DNA from: Platanthera guangdongensis | Lineage: Eukaryota > Streptophyta > Magnoliopsida > Asparagales > Orchidaceae | Assembly (NCBI GenBank): GCA_039583875.1 | Contig: CM077159.1 | Coordinates: 4,343,371 to 4,407,370, forward strand | Direction of reading: 5' to 3' | DNA length: 64,000 nucleotides | Shown here: piece by piece, positions 56,253 to 64,000 of the stretch | How the letters are laid out: every line of letters begins with the position of its first letter | Position numbering within the stretch: position 1 is the stretch's first letter | Notes under the pieces: generated by a model | What the model saw: only the letters and a program-made list of their open reading frames with translations | The model's database searches: none | Told to the model about the DNA's origin: nothing | Program-made: the position numbers and the translations under genes

Positions 56253-58562
56253 TCAATTTGCCTTAGGAACCCAAACACGTTTGGGTCCTTGGTCTCGGGT
56301 TAGAGTGCTCCCCCTACGAGTGTTAGCATTATGAGTGGTCTTTCTCATATTACTGACATGAGGGATTGCAGCGTTTCTGGAATTGAACCAGCAATCTATG
56401 GCGAAGTGACCAACCTTGCCACAGCACCAACAGTCAAATCGGTTGTACCTTTGCCTCAAGATCTCCTGCTTGATCTTTTGGAACTTTGGTCTAGCGGGGG
56501 TAGAATTCTTGGAGGGAGATGCCTCATGATTATGGCAATCGCATGGCTTCTTCTCCTTTATGGGCTTCTCTACAGCCGACTTTGTATTTGGTGCCTTCTT
56601 GAAGCTATGCCCATGATTGAAAGGGCCATAGCTCTGAAGAATAACTTCTTCATAAGGTGCGTTAAAGACACTTTCGCCAAAGTTTCGGGGTCGAGCCCAT
56701 CCTTGATAGCGGGACTTTGGCTCTACATAAGTAGGCCTAGCAAAGTGCCCGTATGATGAGTCAAAATCAAACTCATTTGATGGAAAGATGACCTTTTTGA
56801 ATGTAGTTTGATTTTGAGGGGCTTTTCCCTTTTCTTCGGCTGAGGCATTTTTGGCGGCCTTATTTTTCCGTTGATTCTTGTTTCTCCTAGAGGATTTACT
56901 AGGAGCTTCTTCATGGCCTAGTCCAGCTCCCTTAGCCTTTGCTGAGAATTCAGCAACGAATGGAAGAACTGTCTTGGGCTTCGAGAAACTCTCAACAAGT
57001 TTCCTTTCAGCTGCAAGTTCGGCTTCCAATCCTTTGATGATCTTCTCCTTAAGGTCAAGGTGCTCAAGAGCCTTGTTGTATTCTTCAATAGCATTATTGA
57101 AGTTTTCTTCGAGTGAGTCAGTCTTTGCGACTTTCTCTCTCAAGATGCTCTCTTTGGCTTTTAGAGATTTGATCTCTTTAGCCTGGGTCTTCACGACTCG
57201 ACGACATTTGTCGTAAGCCATGATTACCTCCTTGTACTGGACCATTAATTCTGACTCATCATTAGAGGAGCTACCCTCGCAATCATGTTCAGAGACTTCA
57301 GACTCTGAAAGAGGGGTATGAGAGTTTACCTTCCCAGTGAATTGGGGCTCTTGTTCATCATCTGTTTGAGCCATTAGCCCAAAGTAAGCTTCTTCTTCTT
57401 CGCTTGACTCAAATGAGTCGGAGTCGCTAAGAGTCTTGCTCCTTTTGGCTATGAGGCTCTTCTCTTTCCATTTCTTGTTGTGTGAGGATTTCTTGTCTTC
57501 TCTTCTACCACCCTCCTTCTTCTTGTGAGGGCAGTCAGCAATGACGTGACCTGGCTTATTACAGCAATAGCAAATGAGGTCAGTTGAAACGTATTTGTTC
57601 TGTTTAGTATTATACCTTTCGTGGCTGCTTGAGCCTTTTCTTTGTCGATCGTCATCGCGCCGCGATCTTCTGTATGAGGCATCCTTGCCTTTCCATTGTT
57701 TCTTTTTATTGAGAAACTTCTGGAATTGCCTTGAGAGTAAGGAGAACTCTCCTTCAGATAGTTCAGAGCCTGAGGTGCTAGGCTCTGATGTTTCTTCTTC
57801 TTCATCAACTTTTGGAGCTGGAGCGGGGGAGGCAGCCTTAGTCTTTCTGGAGGTGTCTGCCTTTAGAGCGACAAATTTCTCCTTTAGTGCACACCTGCCT
57901 TTCTCTTCTTCAGCTTTTCTTGTATTGATTTGGAGTTCATAAGACATAAGCTTTCCAAAGAGATTTTGCAGGTCCGTTTCAGCTAGCTTCCCGAACTCCC
58001 TGATGGCGCACACCTTGTTATCCCATTCCTTGGTTAGGGATCTCAAGAACTTGTCGTTCAGTTCTCCGTTGGTGAAGACACGGCCATACACCCTTAGGCC
58101 ATTCACAATTTTGAAGAAGTTTTCAAATGTGTCGGCAATTGTTTCCTTGTTCCCTTGTCGGAACGCTTCATATTTTTGGTTGAGAAGGTATCTTCGATCA
58201 TCACTTACTTTTTCAGTTCCTTCCATCAAAGTGACTAAGGAATGCCACATCTCCTTAGCTGATTGACAGTGCATCAAATTCTGCAGCATTGAGTCATCGA
58301 CTGCACTCGCTATAATATTCTTAGCTTTCTTGACAAGGGAGACAAGTGCAATCTCGTCTTTGTCGAGATCCATTAGCTTTTTGGGAACTTTCTTGGTAGG
58401 GTCGATAGTGGACACAGTCATGGGAACGTAAGGACCTTCTTCAACGATCATGAAGATCCTTGGATCCACAGCTTCCATAAAAACTTTTATCCTTTCTTTC
58501 CATATGAGAAAGTTATTTTTGTTGCACAGTGGAAGCTTGGCGAAATCTTTGCACTTGTCCAT
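56253..58562 (-). CDS. SIRE-B gag, intact (769 aa)
   Basis: Minus-strand ORF from ATG 58562 (MDKCKDFAKLPL) to TGA 56253-56255. It would form the particle shell and bind genomic RNA. Residues 1-230 are a copia capsid domain (FLIWKERIKVFMEA, MWHSLVTLMEGTEKV, FENFFKIVNGLRVYG). There is a first CCHC knuckle CYCCNKPGHVIADC near 330, a charged region with a probable coiled coil near 430-540, and a second knuckle CWCCGKVGHFAIDC near 710. The long C-terminal extension and two knuckles are typical of SIRE/Maximus. Pol follows in the same frame but behind stop codons. Confidence 0.93.
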   Translation of the reverse strand: MDKCKDFAKLPLCNKNNFLIWKERIKVFMEAVDPRIFMIVEEGPYVPMTVSTIDPTKKVPKKLMDLDKDEIALVSLVKKAKNIIASAVDDSMLQNLMHCQSAKEMWHSLVTLMEGTEKVSDDRRYLLNQKYEAFRQGNKETIADTFENFFKIVNGLRVYGRVFTNGELNDKFLRSLTKEWDNKVCAIREFGKLAETDLQNLFGKLMSYELQINTRKAEEEKGRCALKEKFVALKADTSRKTKAASPAPAPKVDEEEETSEPSTSGSELSEGEFSLLSRQFQKFLNKKKQWKGKDASYRRSRRDDDRQRKGSSSHERYNTKQNKYVSTDLICYCCNKPGHVIADCPHKKKEGGRREDKKSSHNKKWKEKSLIAKRSKTLSDSDSFESSEEEEAYFGLMAQTDDEQEPQFTGKVNSHTPLSESEVSEHDCEGSSSNDESELMVQYKEVIMAYDKCRRVVKTQAKEIKSLKAKESILREKVAKTDSLEENFNNAIEEYNKALEHLDLKEKIIKGLEAELAAERKLVESFSKPKTVLPFVAEFSAKAKGAGLGHEEAPSKSSRRNKNQRKNKAAKNASAEEKGKAPQNQTTFKKVIFPSNEFDFDSSYGHFARPTYVEPKSRYQGWARPRNFGESVFNAPYEEVILQSYGPFNHGHSFKKAPNTKSAVEKPIKEKKPCDCHNHEASPSKNSTPARPKFQKIKQEILRQRYNRFDCWCCGKVGHFAIDCWFNSRNAAIPHVSNMRKTTHNANTRRGSTLTRDQGPKRVWVPKAN

Positions 58563-58646
58563 TTTATGGTAGAGTCTTTCAGACAACAGATTTGGATATG
58601 ATCAAGGTGTTAACCTTTTGACAATCAACCTCGCTCTGATACCAAT
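58563..58646 (-). other. SIRE-B leader and primer binding site
   Basis: On the minus strand TGGTATCAGAGCGAGG (58629-58644) matches initiator tRNA-Met, two bases from the 5' LTR. The leader to gag is only about 65 bp. Confidence 0.9.
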
Positions 58647-60545
58647 TGAAATAAGACAGTTGTCAACCTAAATCACCTAGAGGGGGGTGAATAGGTGAGT
58701 TGTGCGTCTTTTGCGGAATAAAAGATAATTAGAGCACAACATAGAACTATCTACCAATATCACAGATGACACAAGATTTATAGTGGTTCCCCAACCTTGA
58801 GTACATGCACATTCCCTCACCGATCTAGCAATCAACTAGACTCGGCTACTCCACTATCTCGGATCAAAAATCGATACTACCCTCGGAACAAAGTTCCTAC
58901 AAACTCGATCCAAACAAGGGGATCTACACCTCGGAAGATAACACTTTCTACAAACTCGGAGTGAAAAACTCCTACACTCGGAGAAACTTTCTCCTACAAG
59001 ATTAATAAAGTTTTGGAAAATTATACAAACAGCAAATCCAATCAGATCTGATGAAATGGACAGAAAACTTCTTTTTATGGACTTTGCAGTACTATCAGAA
59101 ATCGATGAAGAGAGTCTCGGCCCAGATCTGGATCTTCTAGCCTTTACAGAATCAGAGAGAGAAGATGAATGGTGATGTCGATCTCGATCTGTAACTTTCT
59201 TCAGAATGAATCCTCTGACCTTAAAAGCAGTGGCCGGAGAAGATGGTGGCGGCGGCGGCTTCCGTTTCGGGAAAACAGGGGGGAGTCGGCTGAAGAATTT
59301 TTCTCGAAATAAAATGACAAGAAAGCTTGGAGAATACTTAGGGTTTGTAATTTTCTGATAAGACCTTATATAGGAGAGACTAACGGTCATAATCGGTCAT
59401 AATGATGTACACGTGTACCAATCATGTCGCGTGATTTTAAAATCCCGTCAGAAAAAGGACTTAGACAAATTTCAAAAAAGGTTCAGCCAACTACACGATT
59501 AAGTGAATAGCTACTCGAGTAGTTGAATAACTACTTGAGTACATGAAGGAGAACATACTCGAGTATATAAAGATAGGCTACTTGAGTGGGTAGAAATCAA
59601 TTCCTCGAGTAAGCAGGAAGAACTACTCGAGTATGTAGATTGACTTACTCGAGTTCATAAAGGATCTACTCGAGTACAGGAAAAACTACTCGAGTATATT
59701 ATATAAACTACTCGAGTACATGAAGTACTACTCGAGTACATGAAGTACTACTCGAGTGGGATACTTAGAAAAATTCTGAAGATGTCAGCAAGCAACTACA
59801 CGAGTAGTTGAACTAAACTACTCGAGAGGAAGTAATCTACTCGAGTAGGTGAAAGTTCTACTCGAGTAAAAGACTTAGATCATTCTGGAGAGGAAAAGTT
59901 CAAGGTACACGAGTGAAATATGATCTACTCGAGTAGGTATAATGAACTACTCGAGTATGATTCTGTCTACTCGAGTATGTGAGTATACTTACTCGAGTCC
60001 ATGACTTAGAAAAATTTTGATGAGTGAAGCTTTTAATACTCAGGTATAATAAGTAATCTACTCGAGTATATAAGCATGCTACTCGATTATATGACTATGT
60101 CTACTCGAGTACATGACTTAGCTACACGAGAGATTCTCTTAAGTACCCGAGTACAAGGTTTCTTTACTCGAGTAAATTATGCCCAAACTACTCGAGTAGT
60201 TATAGACCTACTCGAGTAAAAGACTTGAAGATTTTTTGATGTTGGAAAACTGTTTCTTCTAGAGTCGTCAACTTTCAATTACTTTCTCAAAGTCCAATAG
60301 CTTGAATATGAAGTGTATCCCAATAAAGAGACCACACATGAGTCGACACCTTGGAATATGCAATGAGAGATTACATTGCACAGTTCCTGTGTTTGGTGAC
60401 CCATTGTGGAGTGACATTGGTCTACACTTCCCAGTGAAATTCCTGCAAACATATAACTCAAACCAAACATCAAATACAACTTAATTCATCTTAGTTCTAG
60501 GGTGACTTCATCAAATCTGGGTTAATGTGGATGTAATACCCAACA
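58647..60545 (-). repeat. SIRE-B 5' LTR
   Basis: 1899 bp, minus-strand TGTTGGGTATTAC...TTTCA. It carries the phased TACTCGAGTA array at 59492-60218 and the TATA word (ttatata on the plus strand) at 59366-59372, so the array lies about 120-850 bp upstream of the TATA box. It has about two more array units than the 3' LTR (duplication of TACTCGAGTACATGAAG near 59713-59750). Confidence 0.95.
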
Positions 60546-60550
60546 CCAGG

Positions 60551-60779
60551 CCGATTGTCGACAAGGGCTCGACACGCCCTGAGACACGACCGTGTCTCAG
60601 GCCGTGTGCCCCGTCTTGACACATCGTCGAGCGCAAAATGTCGACTTCATGGCCAAATCGTCGACTCTAACCTGACACGCCCTGAGACACGCCCGTGTCC
60701 CAGGCCGTGTGCCTTCTTCCAAATACTAGATTTGTACCAAAACGCCTCCCGTCGCTCTTTTGAGTTTCGGGGCGTTACA
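60551..60779 (-). repeat. Tekay 5' LTR, segment 2
   Basis: The 229 bp beyond the SIRE-B insertion resume the Tekay LTR exactly where 34751 stopped and align with the end of 12768-13927. Ends GGGGCGTTACA followed by TSD agctt. Contains more CACGCCCGTGTC repeats. Confidence 0.9.
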
Positions 60780-63506
60780 AGCTTTGTACCTATCAATGCT
60801 CACATCAGTCTTCTTCTTCAACTTATACACCCACTTGCAAGTCACTGGAGTAATGCCATCAACCTTGGGCACAAGGTCCCATGTTTCATTCTTCTTGAGA
60901 GCAGCAATCTCATCCTTCATGGCATCATCCCACTCCTTGACTCCAGTGGCCTCATTGAAGTTTACAGGCTCTCGCTCATCTAGAGGACCTGCAAAGAAGC
61001 AGGAGACAAAGCTCATTGCATTCCCATCACAGTATCGAGTAGGTGGCTACACAACCCTCTTTGATCTCCGAAGAGGTTATTCCTTGCTCACTACCTCTAT
61101 TACTTCTTCAGGCTCAACACAACCTTCAGGAAAGCTTTGAGAAATGCTCCCCCTGCTTCCTGAGCCAGAAGCCTCAGTACCAGAACTTGAAGCAACAGGA
61201 GCTGCTGGTGAAACAGCAAGCTTCTCTTCCATACCTTCAACAACAACCTTCTATCCTTCATCAACCCTTCTTCCGGTTAGCTCAACCGAGCCACCTCCAC
61301 ACGACGTCAGTTCGTCAAAGACTACATCTCTTGACACAACAAACTTCTTCATCGCAGGATCCATGCATTTCCATCCCTTCTTCCGCTCATTATAGCCAAC
61401 AAAGACAAGCTTCCTTGCCTTCACATCCAGCTTGGTCCTTGAAGCATCCATGACATGCACATAGCAAGTTGAACCGATCACCCGGAAGTATTCCACACTA
61501 CGCTTCTCCTTCAGCAACAGCTCAAAAGGAGTCTTCATGTTGATTGGGCTAAGCGGCATCCGATTGATGACGTAAGAAGCACACGACATCCCCTCCGCCC
61601 AGAAGGATCTTGGAATATCTTTCGCATGAAGCCAACATTTACAAGTATACGTTAGATGACGGATCTTCCACTCTGCTACTCCATTTTATTGTGGAGTGTG
61701 AGCACAAGTAAGCTCTCTGTTTATCCCATGCTTCCTGCAGAAGTTAGAAAACTCGGAGCAGACAAACTCACCACCATTATCTGTTCTAAGCTTCTTGATC
61801 TGCAAGCCAAGTCGGCCCTCCACCAACTCCTTGAACTCCACAAACAAATGGAAGGCTTTAGACTTCTCCATCAAGAAATATACCCAAGTTTATCTTAAGT
61901 AGTCATCAATCATCACAAGCATGTATCTTCTCCCGCCAAGGCTTGCAGTGATGGTTGGTCCCATCAAGTCTCCATGGATGCACTCCAATGGTCTCTTGCT
62001 CCTCGTTTGTGATTTATCAAACGGAAGGCGATGAGCCTTGCCGTACTGTCATCCCGCGCCAACGTGACCGTCGCCAAATGAAGATAGCTTAGGAAAGCCT
62101 CTTATAAGGCTTCTGGTAGCCATAGCCTTCAGCTTATCCATTCCTACATGCCCCAACCGTTCATGCCAAATAGCAGCGCTATCGTTTGCTCTCATCCGAT
62201 CAATATAAGAGTTAGTAGCAAGAACAAACAAGTTCTTAACTCTCCTCCCAACATGAGAAACATCATCCTTAACCGCTGATACGTTGCGAAGGAACTTCAC
62301 TTCTGTTGGCCCAAACAAAACGTGATAACCCGCGTCGACCGCATTGGTCAAAGAGAAGAGGTTCTTCTTCATGCCTGATACGTGATACACACTCCTTAAC
62401 GTGAGTGGCCCCTTATCACTACCCAAAGACACAACCCCCTCTTTCTCTACTGCATAAACAGTATTATTAGCAGTTATAATAGCTTCATTACCTGAGTAGG
62501 ATTGCAGAGAAGAGAACTTCGACTTGTATCCGGTGAGGTGATGACCACACCCAGAGTCAACGATCCAATCATCGTTGAAGTCGACAACGGACAAGGCACG
62601 GACACAAGTGCCCGTCATGAAGGCTCCGCCCCATCCAACTTCCTCGCTCTTAGAGCAAGATTCCTCCTTGCCTGCAGCATGCCCAGGTTGTAGTTTGACC
62701 TTGCAGTCACGCTTGAAGTGTCCCCACTAATGACACCTGTAGCACTTCAGGTTCTTCTTCCAATCCTTCTTAGGAGCAGTGCTCCTCTTTGACTGATGAG
62801 AAGTTGAAGGCTCATTTTCAGCAGCGGTCTTCTACTTCTTCCCTTCCCATCCTTTCTTCTTCTTACCTGAGAAGAGATCTTCACTGCCTTCCTCAGTGAC
62901 TGTGACTCCAGCCATCTGCCTTGCTAAACTGTCCTGCGAAGCAAGCAGGTTCTCAAGCTCCAGCAAAGATGGCTGAGTAGCCTAGCCTTGAACAAATGTC
63001 ACAAAGGCAACATACTCCTTCCGTAAGTCGCGGATTATGTGCCTTTACATCTTGGCCTCAGAGATAGGCTCATCCGGATCAAGTGCCTACAGCTCCGCAC
63101 ACAAGCTCTTCATCTTCAGAAAGAACTTTGAGATGGCCAGGTCCCCTTGAGTTGTCCTCGCCAACTCATTCTCCAGAAACTGAAGTCTAGCCACATTCTT
63201 ACTATTGAACAACTCATCAATGGTTGCCCAAAAGTAAGCAGCAGACTCACATCCAATGATGTGATCAAACAGTTTTGGTGATACAACCCTCTTAAGAACA
63301 ACCTCCGCCTTAGTATTTGTTTTTCTCTAAAGCCTCACCTGCTCAGCAGTACCAAACGCAACAGTCACTTCCTATCTGTCGTCACCACCGACGACCTCGC
63401 ATAGCTCATCACCCAAAAGGTAACTCTTCATGCACGACTTCCACTTCTTAAAGTTAGTCGGCGTTAAGAGTTCAATACCAAGACCTCTTGCATAGCTTAC
63501 TTCCAT
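60780..63506 (-). pseudogene. Copia-O gag-pol, heavily mutated (up to the start of RT)
   Basis: Minus-strand copia polyprotein from ATG 63506 (MEVSYARGLG). Gag shows LTPTNFKKWK, SPKLFDHIIG and LARTTQGDLA. The knuckle at about 62697-62738 has the CCHC residues in CYRCH-WGHFKRDC, with a TAG inside. Protease WIVDSGCGHHLTG is about 62540-62575; GAG-pre-integrase IWHERLGHVG; integrase LRTDNGGEF near 61765, NGVAEW just after a TAA near 61685, and FVGYNERKKGWK near 61400. RT begins with NETWDLVPK and CKWVYKLKKK and stops at the agctt duplication, continuing at 3492. At least eight in-frame stops. Lineage not assigned. Confidence 0.9.
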
Positions 63507-63634
63507 TGCAACAACTGTTGGGTAAGCTAACTTCCAGATGCACAGAGCAACAACACAGGTTGATCACCGCTGAAGCACAGAGCAACAACACAGGTTGAAC
63601 ACCGCTCAAACAACTGAACCTCGCTCTGATACCA
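63507..63634 (-). other. Copia-O leader and primer binding site
   Basis: Minus-strand TGGTATCAGAGCGAGG (63619-63634) matches initiator tRNA-Met and abuts the LTR. In the leader two near-identical copies of an ACAGAGCAACAACACAGGTTGA phrase lie about 33 bp apart (63542-63563 and 63575-63596). Confidence 0.85.
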
Positions 63635-63730
63635 TGCTGAATTTTCTCAAAACGGTCAGCAATGTAGCCAAAAGCCAAATTAATATTCTCAGAACTACCC
63701 AGTTCACACATTGATCATGCAGAAGCCCAA
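63635..63730 (-). repeat. Copia-O 5' LTR, 96-bp remnant
   Basis: Starts (plus strand) TGCTGAATTTTC right after the primer site and is broken at 63730 by another LTR. The rest of this LTR lies beyond the window. Confidence 0.7.
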
Positions 63731-64000
63731 TGTAACGTCCCGAATCGCACTAGGCCCCTCGTATGTGTTTTTGAGTCAGGAGAGCTGACTTGGGTTCAGG
63801 GGGAGTACTGATAACAGGGCAGCACATGTGAAAAGGAGGAGAAATCTGTCAAGCATAGGACACGGGTAGAGATATGGGCGTGTCCCTACCCGTGTGGGAG
63901 TGGCCAGCTCTCGAGTCGATGACTCGAGTATGTGCAAAGAAGGACACGGGTAGTGACACGGGCGTGCCACTACCCGTGTGAAGGGACACGGGTAGAGACA
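63731..64000 (+). mobile_element. Start of an unidentified gypsy-like LTR (continues past the window)
   Basis: Begins TGTAACGTCCCGAATCG, close to the minus-strand start of the Tekay LTR (TGTAACGCCCCGAAAC), which suggests plus orientation. From 63858 it repeats GACACGGGTAG and ATGGGCGTGTC / ACGGGCGTGCC modules, again a palindrome-like array with CACGGGCGTG. Putative left TSD cccaa (63726-63730). No coding sequence yet. Confidence 0.6.

Larger units (their letters stand above)
34752..60545 (-). mobile_element. SIRE-B: SIRE/Maximus-like Ty1/copia element, split by Athila-2
   Basis: A minus-strand element with 3' LTR 34752-36616 (1865 bp), 5' LTR 58647-60545 (1899 bp) and a perfect TSD ccagg (34747-34751 and 60546-60550). 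The order on the minus strand is leader, gag (two zinc knuckles), PR, IN, RT, [Athila-2], RNase H, a spacer with a palindrome array, an accessory ORF, the PPT and the 3' LTR. The extra ORF after pol and the long gag are SIRE hallmarks. LTR divergence is about 2-3% by eye, plus a roughly 30-bp length difference. Inserted in the Tekay 5' LTR. Confidence 0.93.
3493..60779 (-). mobile_element. Tekay-type chromovirus (Ty3/gypsy) interrupted by four insertions
   Basis: A minus-strand gypsy element flanked by a perfect 5-bp TSD, agctt, at 3488-3492 and 60780-60784. The 3' LTR is 3493-4540 plus 12768-13927 (2206 bp). The internal region is 13928-14222 plus 27657-32765. The 5' LTR is 32766-34751 plus 60551-60779 (2215 bp). 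Both LTR ends carry the TGTAACRCCCC inverted repeat. An initiator-Met primer site and a polypurine tract are in place. Pol order is PR-RT-RH-IN with a C-terminal chromodomain-like module, which places it among chromoviruses, probably Tekay/Del. LTR divergence judged over the first 140 bp is about 7%. Of its 57 kb span only about 9.5 kb is its own sequence. Confidence 0.9.
3361..63730 (-). mobile_element. Copia-O: oldest host element, a decayed Ty1/copia split by the whole nest
   Basis: Fragments of a single minus-strand copia occupy both ends of the nest. Its 5' LTR remnant (63635-63730), primer site (63619-63634), gag-pol up to RT (60780-63506) and a further RT piece (3361-3492) are visible. 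The rest of RT, RNase H and the 3' LTR would lie left of SIRE-A, outside the window. The RT reading frame stops at 60780 and continues in frame at 3492 once the Tekay element and one agctt duplication are removed. Many stop codons mark it as the oldest member. Lineage within copia not assigned. Confidence 0.85.

Noticed and set aside
1..64000. Host gene, satellite or centromeric repeat
   Set aside because: Every open frame with coding character belongs to a retrotransposon, and no long tandem satellite monomer is seen.

Overview
This window is a block of nested LTR retrotransposons from a plant nuclear genome, most likely a repeat-rich, heterochromatic part of a large flowering-plant genome. 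The evidence is that Ty1/copia and Ty3/gypsy polyproteins of plant type, tRNA primer sites, polypurine tracts and target-site duplications (TSDs) account for almost every base. I recognise no host gene, tRNA or rRNA gene, and no bacterial or organellar sequence. The species cannot be named from the sequence.

Layout. The oldest element is a decayed minus-strand copia (Copia-O). Its gag, protease, integrase and the start of RT lie at 60780-63506, and the continuation of RT lies 57 kb away at 3361-3492. Four events broke it up. (a) A plus-strand SIRE-like copia (SIRE-A, 1-3360) sits in its RT on the left. (b) A minus-strand Tekay-type chromovirus (3493-60779, TSD agctt) sits in its RT. (c) An unidentified gypsy-like LTR starts at 63731 in its 5' LTR. 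(d) The Tekay element was itself hit four times: by Copia-B (+, 4541-12762, TSD aaaac) in its 3' LTR, Athila-1 (+, 14228-27656, TSD accgc) at the integrase/chromodomain junction, a 551-bp solo LTR (-, 30018-30568) in its RT, and SIRE-B (-, 34752-60545, TSD ccagg) in its 5' LTR. SIRE-B was hit in turn by Athila-2 (-, 40492-53733, TSD ctttt). Taking the inserts out restores reading frames and LTR lengths at each level. LTR-pair divergence judged by eye (Tekay about 7%, SIRE-B 2-3%, Copia-B about 2%, Athilas 1-1.5%) agrees with the nesting order.

Coding state. Only Athila-2 keeps a full uninterrupted gag-pol (1759 codons). SIRE-B keeps an intact gag and a 666-codon accessory (env-like position) ORF. 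All other polyproteins carry stops or frameshifts, several of them explained by C-to-T or G-to-A changes.

What stands out is in the LTRs rather than the genes. Almost every family carries its own dense array of short inverted-repeat words, often in phase with DNA helical turns. SIRE-B has about 30 copies of TACTCGAGTA at about 21-bp steps upstream of its TATA box, and a second array of 14 just upstream of its accessory ORF. SIRE-A has a different word at the same 21-22-bp step and with the same 45-48-bp gaps. Tekay has GACACG-CC-CGTGTC at 20-bp steps. Athila has hairpins with compensatory base changes. The 16-bp palindrome CTCGACGATCGTCGAG occurs exactly in LTRs of Copia-B, Athila and the solo LTR, and its 14-bp core in SIRE-A, so it crosses the copia/gypsy divide. 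These arrays are the best candidate here for an undescribed cis-regulatory or self-recognition system.
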